Below, one piece after another: positions 55,164 through 64,000 of a stretch of DNA of 64,000 bases. The DNA is taken from positions 61,721-125,720 of the forward strand of contig JAMCXB010000062.1 of assembly GCA_023480735.1 (NCBI GenBank). The letters run 5' to 3'. The notes under the pieces were generated by a model, which was given only the letters and a program-made list of their open reading frames with translations, was not told the origin of the DNA and made no database searches. Position numbers and translations under genes: made by a program. This stretch comes from Bacteroidota bacterium (GTDB lineage Bacteria; Bacteroidota; Ignavibacteria; Kryptoniales; JAKASW01). Numbering within the stretch: position 1 is the stretch's first letter; every line of letters begins with the position of its first letter.

Positions 55164-57461
55164 TTAGCGATGACCGACCGCGGTGCCGGACAGCGGCGGA
55201 TTTCCGCGAAGGATTATCTGGAGTTCTGCAATCCTCTGGGAAATTCCTTTGTCATTCGGGAACATCGCCTGCAATTTTTCAAGCAACTCAATGGACTTTT
55301 GATAATCCTTGTCCATGTCGTAAATATCCAAGAGTATTCTATAGGGGTTATAGTAACTCTGCACGTCGTTGGGGTTCTCCTGGATAGACTGAAGGGCATT
55401 CTGCTCAACCACGATTGCATATTTATGAAATTGGGCTGTATCCCCGGCCATGTAGTACATCCTGGCGACATCGCTCATGATCTTGTAATCCATCGGAAAG
55501 GCACTGATTGGAATGCGAGTTTCCATGGTGTCGAGCGTGGCAATGGCTGCAGCGCTGTCACCCTGCATCTCATAATGTGATGCCAGTTGAACAAAGCTGT
55601 AGTTATAATCCGTGATCAACCTTCTGACATTGTCATCATAGTAGATATTTGGATTGCTCAGATTTGTGAAGAAGAATCCGTAGTGCGCATGACGGTGAAA
55701 GGTCCGAGGCTGATGGAGAAGACATTCCCTCATGATTGGCTCGTCTATTCTATAGTCCTCGCCGGGATTCGTATTCTCAAAGGGTGTTAATTGAAGCGCA
55801 AGGCCTTGCATTTGGAGATACGGGGTCACCCCTATGAAATTGTCTGGCGCCACGGTTACCGCGTAAAAAATCGGGCGCTTCCAGTCGTTTGTCTGAATGA
55901 TGTTCTGCATCAGAATGTCCTGCGCTCTGATCGCCTGCACATTGCCGGCCTGCAAGGTCGGGTTTACGGTATATTCGATATAGCCCTTATTCGTGATGCT
56001 GGTATCAGTGACTCCAAACTCTTTGTATACCTCTTTGGGAACCGGCAGCTTGAATGTTCGTGCGTGCCATTCTATCGGCTGGATATCTCTTATCTCCTGG
56101 TCGGTCAGGCTGATCGGCACCTTCACCGCGCCGTGTGGAGTCTCATTCTTCAACTGAAGTATGTACCAGTCGGTGTTTGCCAGGCTGAGGTTGACGATAC
56201 GGACATCGGTTCGTATCCCCATTGCTTCCTGCAAGTACCACAACGGGAAAGTGTCGTTATCGCCATTTGTGAATAGTATCGCGTTTGGTTTACACGACTG
56301 CAGGATGTTGTACGAGTAATCCCAGGGTGCAAAGTTCCCGTGTCTATCGTGGCTGAACAAGTTCTGGTTGAACATGTTCAGAGGGGCAACAACAAATAGA
56401 GCGAGGGCGGTTCCGCCAATAAGAAGGGATTTGTATTTGCCCTCTTTGAGTTTCGATGAGACATAGTCCATCACGCCTGAGGCGGCCACTCCTACCCACA
56501 TCGCGAACACGAAGAATGCGCCGACAAAAAAGTAGTCACGCTCCCTCGGCTGTGGATCGGCCATGTTGAAGTAAACTACGAGAGCGAATCCCATAATAAT
56601 AAACATTGTCAGGAAAGCAACGCCAAACTTCCAGTCATTCTTAAACTGGTACCATATCCCGAACAATGCCAGGAGGAAAGGAATAGCGTAGTATCTTGTC
56701 GGGAACCCGGTCCTGCCGTTGTACCATCCTCTAGGAGCCGTGAAAAGGGCCACGGGCGCATCCTGAATGTCGTCGGCCCTTCCAATGAAGTTCCAACCAA
56801 GGTATCGAAGGAACATGTGATCGAGTTGATACCCAATGAAGTACGAAAAGTCCGAAGAATATTTTGCGTAGTTGGCCTGGTACTGCGGTTCAGTGCTCCA
56901 CCTTCGCGGCCAGAAGATCGGCTGTGAACCATATTGGTCCCGGTTTAAATATCCTACCAGGCTCTTGAGGCTGCTTGGGTTGTCTTCGTTGATTGGTGGG
57001 TGAGCATTGGCGCGGATGTAGATCAAAGTATAAGTGGAGTATCCGAGGATTATGAGGAGGCCCGCCATAAGAGAGGTGGCAGTGATCCATCTTTTTGCCT
57101 TTTCCGCTTTGAACACTCCATAGATTGCGGCGATCACGATTGCCGGGGGGACAAGTTCAATTATAGGGCTGTGAGTTACGTCGAATGGCCCGAACTTCAG
57201 GTCGCCATTGAGTATAGCGGCGATCCACTTTACGATACCGGGGTAAACAATCATGAAAGCAAGAGCGGTAATTATTGCGAACCTGAAAAATGTTTTCCAC
57301 TCGAACTCGTAGTATTTGAAGTAGATCAACAACGCGATGGTGAAGAAAGCCAACAGGCTCAACTGGTGTATCCCGATGGAAAGACCCATCACGTATGAAG
57401 CCAGGAGTAGATATTTCTGACTCCCTGGCTCGTCCGCCTTTTCAATAATAATGGATAGCAC
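55164..57461 (-). pseudogene. DUF2723 membrane protein, N-terminally truncated
   Basis: The frame encodes the later part of the large DUF2723 glycosyltransferase-like membrane protein: ADEPGSQKYLLLASYVMGLS, then at least nine membrane helices, a soluble region with the LFTNGDNDTFPLWYLQE motif, and a TPR-like C-terminus. The expected first 160-200 residues (including WDCGEF and the first helices) are absent. GGAGG stands nine bases before GTG 57461, so the remnant may still be translated; upstream codons up to 57536 are a heptad-like repeat. Could be a functional short form, but truncation is more likely. Confidence 0.72.
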
Positions 57462-57493
57462 ATTTTTACACCTCCAACAAAAAACTATTCTTA

Positions 57494-57528
57494 GCGACAC
57501 GCTGCACCGCTCTTCACGCTCCACCTTC
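57494..57528. repeat. Weak heptad array upstream of DUF2723 remnant
   Basis: On the plus strand GCGACAC, GCTGCAC and three less regular 7-nt units. Placed where the missing N-terminus or leader of the DUF2723 gene would be. Confidence 0.4.
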
Positions 57529-57605
57529 TTTTCCAACCTTTAGCTATAAAGCTTATCAGCTGATGTCTTGAGCTTTTACCGTGGCTTCATAGCCTCTCGG
57601 CGTTT

Positions 57606-60005
57606 CTACTCATAGCGTAACGACTCGATTGGATTCCTCACTGCCGCTCGGATTGCTTGCAAACTGACGGTAGCAATCGCGATCACCAATGCTATGGCGC
57701 CGGATGCAAGGAAAATCCATGGAGCAACATTGACCCTGTATGCATAATCGCTAAGCCATTTGTTCATGAAGTAATACGCCACTGGCCATGCAACTGCGTT
57801 TGCAATTACCACCCATTTTGCGAAGTTCTTAGAAAGTAAGAAAACGATTTGTGAGGTGGAGGACCCAAGGGCTTTCCGGATACCGATCTCTTTCCTTTTT
57901 CTTTCAGCTGTGTAAAGAGCAAGGCCATAAAGCCCAAGGCAAGCGATGAATATTGAAAATAGAGAAAAACACATAAAAAGTATATCGAGTTTCTGCTCAG
58001 GTCTGTAAAGAGCGGCAAGATCCTTGTTGAGAAAGTTGTACTCGATAGGGATGTTCGGAACCACCTTCTTCCAGGTTTCCTCAATGAAATTCAAAGTCGC
58101 CGGTATGTCGTAAGGGGATATCTTGACAGCAAGTACGCGAAAGTTGTTGCGCACTTCAAGAACAAGTGGCTCTACCTTGTTTCTCAGCGACTGGAAATTA
58201 AAATCTTGGACGACGCCAACAATATGCTCGTTAATTAAATCAGACTGATTATCACCAAATGGCTTCCCAATCGCCTCCTCCGGAGTCAAACCTAGTTCCT
58301 TAGCGGCAGACTTATTTATGATAAAGGCATCTGCTTCATCTGATGGATTCGCCGACGAGAAATTTCGCCCTGCCAGCAGCTTTAAGCCGAAGACCGGAAT
58401 ATAATCCGGATCAACCGTGAGATCATGAAACTGTCCTTGTTCCACGACGGACTTCACCCTGAAAAAATAATGGCTGAGGCCTATCGCGCCCCCTGGGACA
58501 CCATTCGCAGCAGTTACTCCCAGGACCCGCGGATTTACAAGGAGTTTCTGTTTGAGGGGTGCATAATCTCCGGCAAGCGTTTGATTATAGTTCAGCACCA
58601 CTATGTTATCTTTATTGAAACCTAGACTGTGCGATCTAAGGAGCTCAAATTGCTTAACCACGACAATCGTGCTGAAGATTATTGCTATCGCGGCGGAAAA
58701 CTGGAAGACCGTGAAGAATTGCCTGCTGAACCCTGTCCTGACCACCTTACCCACATTTCCTCTCATGACCGATGCTGGTTGGAACGATGAAAGATAGAGA
58801 GCAGGGAGAGCACCTGCCGATACGGTAGTGAATGTCCAGATGCCTGCAATAGAAAGAAGAATTGTGTAATGACGGAGATAGTCCGTCGGGAGCGACATGC
58901 CCATGTGTTTGTTCACGATGGGTATCAAAAGCTCGCTAAGCATGATCGAAGCCAACGAAGCAATGAAACTCGTCGATCCTGACTCCATCAAGAATTGGCC
59001 AATGAGCTGTCTTCGCTTCGCGCCGATTACTTTCCTTATTCCAATTTCCTTTGCTCGGGCAAGACCCCGCGCAGTGGAGAGATTTATGAAGTTAATACAG
59101 GCGATTAATAAAATAAGGATAGCGACCTCCGAGAAAACCACGACGCTTGTCTTGCTTCCTTTTACCGGGATGTCGTACTGCAAGCCTTTATCCCAGTAAA
59201 GGTTTCTAACTGCCTCCAAGTGGACGGTGGGGGAGCCGAACACCGACCGAAAAGCCTGACTCCAGAATCCCGAAACGACCTGCGGGACACGTTGCTGGAT
59301 TTCCTTAACGTTTGAACTCTTATTGAGAAGTACATAGGTGTAGTAGTCGAAGACTCCATTCGGCTGATCTGGCATGTGTGGCAAGGAGCTCAATGAACCC
59401 AGGTAGTCGAATTGGATTGTCGAGTTGGCTGGCGGATTCTGCACAACTCCTGTTACAGTGAAATCAATTTTGTTGTTATATAAAAGAGTCTTCCCGACTG
59501 GATTTTCATCGCCAAAAAGTTTTTGAGCTGCGTCCTTTGTTAGAACGACAGAGAAAGGGGCGTTGAGTGCATTCTTCGGGCCGCCTTGAAGCATTTTGAA
59601 AGAGAACACTTTAAAAAAGGTTGAATCAACCAGAATGAATCGATTTGCACGCAACGCCTTGTCTTTGTAAGCTACGGCCGGGTTTCCTATGGAAGTGAGT
59701 ACATCGTAGGCATATAACCTCACGACGCTCTCAATTTGAGGGAACTGGCTCTCTAAATATGGTCCTAATGAAGGAGGGGTAAGGGCAAGTTTAGTCTGTT
59801 TCCCGTTAATCTTTGCTTCTAGATTGATCCTGTAAATTCTATCGGCCTTCTTGTTGAAATTGTCATAACTATACTGTTGCAGAACAAAAACAAAAATGAT
59901 CAGGCATGTACCCATCCCGAGAGCTAAACCAACGATGTTTATGAATGAATAGACTTTGAACCTAAACAGGTTTCTGAACGCTGTTTTCAAATAATTCTTA
60001 AGCAT
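57606..60005 (-). CDS. FtsX/MacB-type ABC transporter permease
   Basis: 799 residues. N-terminal helix (YSFINIVGLALGMGTCLIIF), a large periplasmic MacB_PCD domain (about 45-280), three helices, then a second repeat with another periplasmic domain and the last three helices, ending AIRAAVRNPIESLRYE: the duplicated 4+4 helix type common in Bacteroidota. GGAGGAAAGGT precedes ATG 60005. Divergent from the adaptor/ATPase operon and likely uses one of those ATPases. Substrate unknown; these exporters move peptides, lipids or drugs. Confidence 0.9.
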   Translation of the reverse strand: MLKNYLKTAFRNLFRFKVYSFINIVGLALGMGTCLIIFVFVLQQYSYDNFNKKADRIYRINLEAKINGKQTKLALTPPSLGPYLESQFPQIESVVRLYAYDVLTSIGNPAVAYKDKALRANRFILVDSTFFKVFSFKMLQGGPKNALNAPFSVVLTKDAAQKLFGDENPVGKTLLYNNKIDFTVTGVVQNPPANSTIQFDYLGSLSSLPHMPDQPNGVFDYYTYVLLNKSSNVKEIQQRVPQVVSGFWSQAFRSVFGSPTVHLEAVRNLYWDKGLQYDIPVKGSKTSVVVFSEVAILILLIACINFINLSTARGLARAKEIGIRKVIGAKRRQLIGQFLMESGSTSFIASLASIMLSELLIPIVNKHMGMSLPTDYLRHYTILLSIAGIWTFTTVSAGALPALYLSSFQPASVMRGNVGKVVRTGFSRQFFTVFQFSAAIAIIFSTIVVVKQFELLRSHSLGFNKDNIVVLNYNQTLAGDYAPLKQKLLVNPRVLGVTAANGVPGGAIGLSHYFFRVKSVVEQGQFHDLTVDPDYIPVFGLKLLAGRNFSSANPSDEADAFIINKSAAKELGLTPEEAIGKPFGDNQSDLINEHIVGVVQDFNFQSLRNKVEPLVLEVRNNFRVLAVKISPYDIPATLNFIEETWKKVVPNIPIEYNFLNKDLAALYRPEQKLDILFMCFSLFSIFIACLGLYGLALYTAERKRKEIGIRKALGSSTSQIVFLLSKNFAKWVVIANAVAWPVAYYFMNKWLSDYAYRVNVAPWIFLASGAIALVIAIATVSLQAIRAAVRNPIESLRYE

Positions 60006-60175
60006 ACCTTTCCTCCGTGTATCATTTCGCATAGAGCATAAGGCAAAGAGCGCCTCGCACTCCGCTCTTCTATGGGTACATCATTATCCCTCCAAACAGT
60101 ACAATAGGTGTGCCGTTGGTGGACTTCCAAAACGTTAGGTCTTTCCATCCTATTTGACATCGTCAGGTTCCTTAC

Positions 60176-60211
60176 CGTCCGTTTTCGGACAGCAGTGTCC
60201 GTTTCCGAACA
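60176..60211. promoter_or_regulatory. Pair of 16-bp palindromes, enhancer site
   Basis: CGTCCGTTTTCGGACA (60176-60191) and TGTCCGTTTCCGAACA (60196-60211); half-site TGTCCG, centres 20 bp apart (two helical turns). The nearer palindrome ends 84 bp upstream of the sigma-54 element, a normal position for an NtrC-type activator. Confidence 0.75.
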
Positions 60212-60294
60212 GTCATAACTCTGGACGAGTTCGACAAATAATCAAATACCTCTTGGAAATCACGATTCCGTCCGTAATCGGGCCGTGGAATTAA

Positions 60295-60310
60295 AGGCAC
60301 GTTTGTTGCA
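60295..60310 (+). promoter_or_regulatory. Sigma-54 promoter of exporter operon
   Basis: AGGCACGTTTGTTGCA: GG and GC exactly 10 bases apart, GGCACG and TTGCA both perfect to the -24/-12 consensus. It stands 173 bp before the adaptor gene. Confidence 0.88.
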
Positions 60311-60482
60311 GGTTTCATCCTATGTTAGACAAGACATCTCTGGAAAATGGAAAAATAATAGACCACGAATGTCATCAGTCTGCTATCGCTTTCCTGCCTT
60401 GTTCTGACATGACAGGACACAAAAGAAAATTACTCTCGTACATAAGAGGTATAATGACTCTAATGACTTTAAGGAAACAAAC

Positions 60483-61736
60483 TTGGACAGAAGAATAGAA
60501 AAGAAGCCGTTTTATCTAAGACCACGATCATGGATGTATGCCGCCGGAGGCGCGCTGTTTCTAGTTCTAATCATCCTTATCCTATCAGACACCGGCTCGA
60601 AGCTGAATGTCGACGCGGACAAGATAACGATATCGACGGTAAGGGAGGGAGACTTTCAGGAATTCATTCCGGTGACCGGGACGGTCATGCCCAAGACATC
60701 GTACTATCTTGACGCGATCCAGGGTGGCATAGTGGAGAAGAAATTTGTAGATGAAGGCGCGATGCTGAAGAAGGGCGATAAGATTCTGCAATTGTCGAAT
60801 AGCAACGTTCAACTCAGCGCCCTTCAACAAGAAACGGCTACCTACGAACAGATCAACCTTGCACGAAATACGCATCTTCAAATCCAGGAGAACAGTGTTC
60901 TGGTTCAAAACACTCTCGTGAATGCAGTATATCAATTGAAGAACAATAAAGAACTTTTCGAACGAGAAAAAAGACTGTACGAGAAGAAACTGGATTCTCA
61001 GCAAAATTACGAGCAAGCGTATAACAATTATCACCAGGCACTTGAACAGGAACGGCTCGCTCGCATGAACTTCGAGCAGGATTCTCTCCTTGGGGTTTCG
61101 CAATTGTCGCAGATTAACTCATCGATCGCCAGAATGGAGAAGAACCTGAGATTGATTCGTGAAATGATAGATAACCTTACGGTGAAAGCCCCGATAAGTG
61201 GTCAGCTAACTTCTCTGAACGCCGAGATAGGCCAGTCGAAAAATCCGGGGGATCAGCTCGGGGTCATCGATGCACTCGATGGGTTCAAGGTGAGAGCGGA
61301 TATTGACGAGTTCTACATCGCGCGTGTCATCAAGGGACTGCATGCTACCGTCACCGTGAATGACAGCGACTACAAACTCATAGTGACAAAAGTATATCCG
61401 GAGGTTACTGGTGGGAAATTCCAGGTCGACATGAACTTTTCGGGGCAGGTTCCCGATGGGATAAGAAGGGGGCAGACCCTGCAGATAAGACTTCAGCTCA
61501 GCGAGCGGACGAAAGCTTTGTTGTTGGCACGCGGCGGCTTCTACCAGACGACCGGCGGGCAGTGGGTCTTTCTCCTCAACAGCTCCGGGAACCTCGCCGT
61601 GAGAAGGAACATCAGCCTCGGTCGCCAGAATCCGGATTACTTCGAAGTGTTAAGCGGACTGAAGCCGGGCGACAGGGTCGTGACTTCGTCGTATGATAAC
61701 TTTGGAAATGTACAGGAGCTAGTCGTTAACAGATGA
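60483..61736 (+). CDS. Periplasmic adaptor (HlyD/MacA-like) of ABC exporter
   Basis: 417 residues. N-terminal inner-membrane anchor (WMYAAGGALFLVLIILILSD), barrel-lipoyl segments (VTGTVMPKTSYYLDAIQGG; LTVKAPISGQLTSLNAEIGQ) separated by a long coiled coil (about 115-240), and a C-terminal beta-barrel. It links inner-membrane permease to an outer-membrane channel. TTG start with AAGGA eight bases upstream. First gene of the sigma-54-controlled operon. Confidence 0.9.
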   Translation: MDRRIEKKPFYLRPRSWMYAAGGALFLVLIILILSDTGSKLNVDADKITISTVREGDFQEFIPVTGTVMPKTSYYLDAIQGGIVEKKFVDEGAMLKKGDKILQLSNSNVQLSALQQETATYEQINLARNTHLQIQENSVLVQNTLVNAVYQLKNNKELFEREKRLYEKKLDSQQNYEQAYNNYHQALEQERLARMNFEQDSLLGVSQLSQINSSIARMEKNLRLIREMIDNLTVKAPISGQLTSLNAEIGQSKNPGDQLGVIDALDGFKVRADIDEFYIARVIKGLHATVTVNDSDYKLIVTKVYPEVTGGKFQVDMNFSGQVPDGIRRGQTLQIRLQLSERTKALLLARGGFYQTTGGQWVFLLNSSGNLAVRRNISLGRQNPDYFEVLSGLKPGDRVVTSSYDNFGNVQELVVNR

Positions 61737-61739
61737 AAA

Positions 61740-61774
61740 GGAGAACGGAGCACGGAACACGGAGAGCGGACCAT
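61740..61774. repeat. Heptad array, GGAACAC type (single arm)
   Basis: Five in-phase units GGAGAAC, GGAGCAC, GGAACAC, GGAGAGC, GGACCAT start four bases after the adaptor stop codon. No complementary arm follows. Confidence 0.75.
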
Positions 61775-61832
61775 GAAATGTTCAATCAGATAATTTTGCA
61801 AATCTAAAAGTCAGCAAATCAGGAGGCGTAAG

Positions 61833-62195
61833 ATGGGTAAGCGAATTGAAGGTTTTGAGGATCTCGATGTTTGGAAAGAAGGGATGGAATTGGCAAAAGA
61901 AGTTTATAGCGTTCTCAAGAATTGTAAGGACTATGCGCTGAGGGATCAGATTCACCGGGCCGCTATCTCGGTGCCCTCAAACATAGCTGAAGGCTTTGAG
62001 CGTCAAACGAACAAGGAGTTTATTCAATTTCTTTACATCGCCAAAGGGTCGTGTGGTGAGCTTCGAACGCAGCTATATTTAGCCAATGAGCTACAGATTT
62101 TAGATAATCAGTCTGGATCTGTACTGATTGATAAGTGCAGGAAAATCTCATCTATGTTATTCAATCTGATAAAGACCAGAAGAGACAGATTCTAA
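61833..62195 (+). CDS. Four-helix-bundle protein (S23 / avd-like), second copy
   Basis: 120 residues. FEDLDVWKEGMELAKEVY, DQIHRAAISVPSNIAEGFER and FLYIAKGSCGELRTQL are the family's conserved helices. Only distant from the copy at 54395. It sits between adaptor and ATPase genes of an exporter operon and is flanked by heptad arrays; in such operons it is a passenger of unknown function. GAGGCGTAAG precedes ATG 61833. Confidence 0.92.
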   Translation: MGKRIEGFEDLDVWKEGMELAKEVYSVLKNCKDYALRDQIHRAAISVPSNIAEGFERQTNKEFIQFLYIAKGSCGELRTQLYLANELQILDNQSGSVLIDKCRKISSMLFNLIKTRRDRF

Positions 62196-62203
62196 CATGA
62201 AGG

Positions 62204-62280
62204 GAACACGGAGAACGGAGAACGCAGAACGGAACACGGGAGTCAATTGCCGTGTTCCCTGTTCCGTTGTCCGTGTTCCC
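62204..62280. repeat. Heptad array, GGAACAC type, with complementary arm
   Basis: Left arm 62204-62238: five units (GGAACAC, GGAGAAC twice, GCAGAAC, GGAACAC). Right arm 62253-62280: four units (GTGTTCC, CTGTTCC, GTTGTCC, GTGTTCC), reverse complements of the left type. A 14-base loop separates them; the RNA would form a long imperfect hairpin just before the ATPase start. Confidence 0.85.
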
Positions 62281-62304
62281 GCAAATAGAAAGGAAACCCC
62301 AACC

Positions 62305-62994
<690 letters not shown>

Positions 62995-62997
62995 AAT

Positions 62998-63073
62998 GGA
63001 GAAAGGAACACGGAACATGGAACACGGAAGCGTGAGACAGTTTCCGTTCTGCGTTCTGCGTGTTCCGTTCTCC
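62998..63073. repeat. Heptad array, GGAACAC type, with complementary arm
   Basis: Left arm 62998-63032: five units (GGAACAC, GGAACAT and others), starting three bases after the ATPase stop. Right arm 63046-63073: GTTCTGC twice, GTGTTCC, GTTCTCC. Lies between the two ATPase genes. Confidence 0.85.
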
Positions 63074-63093
63074 CATTCAAGAAAGGCTGAAAG

Positions 63094-63756
63094 ATGATCA
63101 AGCTTGCTGCAATCGAAAAGTACTACGAAAACCGGGTCATCAAGACCTTTGTGCTGCGAAACATCAACCTCGAAATCAAAGAAGGCGAGTTCATCTCGGT
63201 CATGGGTCCGTCCGGGTCCGGCAAGACAACGCTTTTAAACATCATCGGTATGCTGGATGCACCGTCGAACGGCGAGTATTATTTCTTCGACGAGCCTGTG
63301 CACAAGATGAATGAGAAGAAGCTGACAGAGCTCCACAAAACTTACATCGGCTTTGTCTTCCAGAGTTACCATCTCATCGATGAGCTGACGGTTTACGAAA
63401 ACCTTGAGACTCCGCTGTTATACCAGAAGGTGAACGCGAACAACCGAAAGGGAAGAGTTGCCGAAACACTCGACAGGTTTGGAATAGTCGCCAAGAAAGA
63501 TCTCTTTCCAAACCAGCTTTCCGGCGGGCAGCAGCAGCTTGTGGCAATAGCAAGGGCGGTCATTGCAGAGCCTAAGCTGATTCTTGCAGACGAGCCGACC
63601 GGTAACCTCCATTCCGATCAGGGTAAAGAAATAATGGAGTTGCTGAAGGAGCTGAACAAACAGGGCACAACAATAATTCAGGTTACACATTCTGAGACGA
63701 ATGCGGCGTATGGAAATAAAATAATAAGGCTGAAAGATGGGTGGGTGGAGAAATGA
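63094..63756 (+). CDS. ABC transporter ATPase, MacB/LolD type (second)
   Basis: 220 residues. Walker [13 protein letters not shown]-loop [13 protein letters not shown], signature [15 protein letters not shown] (the usual R after QQQ is L), Walker [14 protein letters not shown], where the usual LD of the D-loop is LH. Clearly a sister of the first ATPase, so the operon may contain two separate permease-ATPase pairs. Confidence 0.94.
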   Translation: MIKLAAIEKYYENRVIKTFVLRNINLEIKEGEFISVMGPSGSGKTTLLNIIGMLDAPSNGEYYFFDEPVHKMNEKKLTELHKTYIGFVFQSYHLIDELTVYENLETPLLYQKVNANNRKGRVAETLDRFGIVAKKDLFPNQLSGGQQQLVAIARAVIAEPKLILADEPTGNLHSDQGKEIMELLKELNKQGTTIIQVTHSETNAAYGNKIIRLKDGWVEK

Positions 63757-63760
63757 AAAA

Positions 63761-63866
63761 GGAGAACGAAGAACGGAACAGGGAACACGGGACAAGGGGA
63801 ATGGACCATGCAGCACGGAAAACGAAAGTCGCATGGCCGTGCTCCGTTCTGCGTGTTCCGTGTTGC
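63761..63866. repeat. Longest heptad array, GGAACAC type, with complementary arm
   Basis: Ten in-phase units from 63761 to 63830 (GGAGAAC, GAAGAAC, GGAACAG, GGAACAC and six more degenerate ones), then a complementary arm 63839-63866 (GTGCTCC, GTTCTGC, GTGTTCC, GTGTTGC). It starts five bases after the second ATPase stop and ends 19 bases before the permease start. Confidence 0.85.
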
Positions 63867-63885
63867 TTCTAGTAAGGACTGAGAC

Positions 63886-64000
63886 ATGTTGAAGAACTAC
63901 CTTAAAATCGCTTTCCGAAACCTTCTTCGCAACAAAGTCTATTCTTTCATAAACATTGCAGGGCTTGCAATAGGAATGGCGGCGTGCATCACCATATTTG
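63886..64000 (+). CDS. FtsX/MacB-type permease, 5' end only
   Basis: 38 codons visible: LKNYLKIAFRNLLRNKVYSF, then INIAGLAIGMAACITIF, the same N-terminal membrane helix as the divergent permease at 57606. AAGGACTGAGAC precedes ATG 63886. The rest lies beyond the window. Confidence 0.9.
   Translation, partial: MLKNYLKIAFRNLLRNKVYSFINIAGLAIGMAACITIF

Larger units (their letters stand above)
60006..60482. other. Divergent regulatory region of the exporter locus
   Basis: 477 bp without a gene between two divergent transporter units. It holds the palindrome pair at 60176-60211 and the sigma-54 promoter at 60295-60310. No terminator or additional small gene seen. Confidence 0.7.

Noticed and set aside
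62197..62304. Longer ATPase with 36 extra N-terminal residues
   Set aside because: The extra codons are the heptad array; homology to ABC ATPases and a ribosome binding site begin at 62305.

Overview
The window looks like chromosomal DNA of a bacterium of the Bacteroidota/Ignavibacteriota (FCB) lineage, probably with an anaerobic or fermentative side to its metabolism. The support is indirect: a TonB receptor with an N-terminal carboxypeptidase-regulatory domain, long FtsX/MacB-type permeases, a bacterial geranylgeranylglyceryl-phosphate synthase homologue, menaquinone made by the futalosine route (mqnC), an Nfn-type electron-bifurcating enzyme, a [NiFe]-hydrogenase maturation set and frequent TTG/GTG starts. 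GC content is close to 50%. No phage, plasmid or CRISPR array is visible.

Layout. 1-1.9 kb: groES-groEL (minus strand; groEL runs off the left edge) behind a promoter flanked by two CIRCE operators. 2.1-7.7 kb: ferredoxin, nfnA, nfnB, alanine dehydrogenase, CoA-transferase and a MerR regulator with a cysteine-rich tail. 8.0-10.7 kb (minus): TonB receptor and a small membrane-anchored protein. 10.8-18.1 kb: sulfur and methyl metabolism (cystathionine gamma-lyase/synthase and cystathionine beta-synthase on minus; metK and ahcY on plus), with mqnC and a sugar nucleotidyltransferase between. 18.3-20.0 kb: a broken peptidase T gene and an rRNA methyltransferase. 20.1-27.4 kb: hypC-A-B-F, a dead group II intron, then hypD-E, behind a candidate sigma-54 promoter. 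27.6 kb: initiator tRNA with promoter and terminator. 28.3-49.0 kb: mostly housekeeping genes (folate, alaS, lipid, heptose, pyrimidine, nucleoside, fmt, suhB, bcp) with two further pseudogenes.

50.4-64 kb: a two-component system (histidine kinase plus NtrC-type regulator) whose operon is interrupted by an AbiEii-like nucleotidyltransferase pair, a truncated DUF2723 membrane protein, and a MacA/MacB-like exporter locus (adaptor, two ATPases, permeases on both strands). The exporter operon has a near-perfect sigma-54 promoter preceded by two 16-bp palindromes whose centres are 20 bp apart. A second palindrome pair with the same spacing lies beside the two-component operon, so I infer that the regulator controls the exporter and perhaps itself.

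The most unusual feature is a set of intergenic arrays made of degenerate 7-nt units. Unit sequence differs between loci (AAAGTCA-like, ATCAATG-like, GGAACAC-like, GCTGAAG-like) but the 7-nt period is constant, and several arrays have a complementary array a few bases away, giving long imperfect hairpins. They abut or include start and stop codons and in places supply the ends of proteins. A separate 69-bp inverted-repeat segment sits in frame inside hypF. Several genes (pepT, a C1-type peptidase, a PAP2 phosphatase, the intron reverse transcriptase, the DUF2723 protein) have lost internal or terminal segments.
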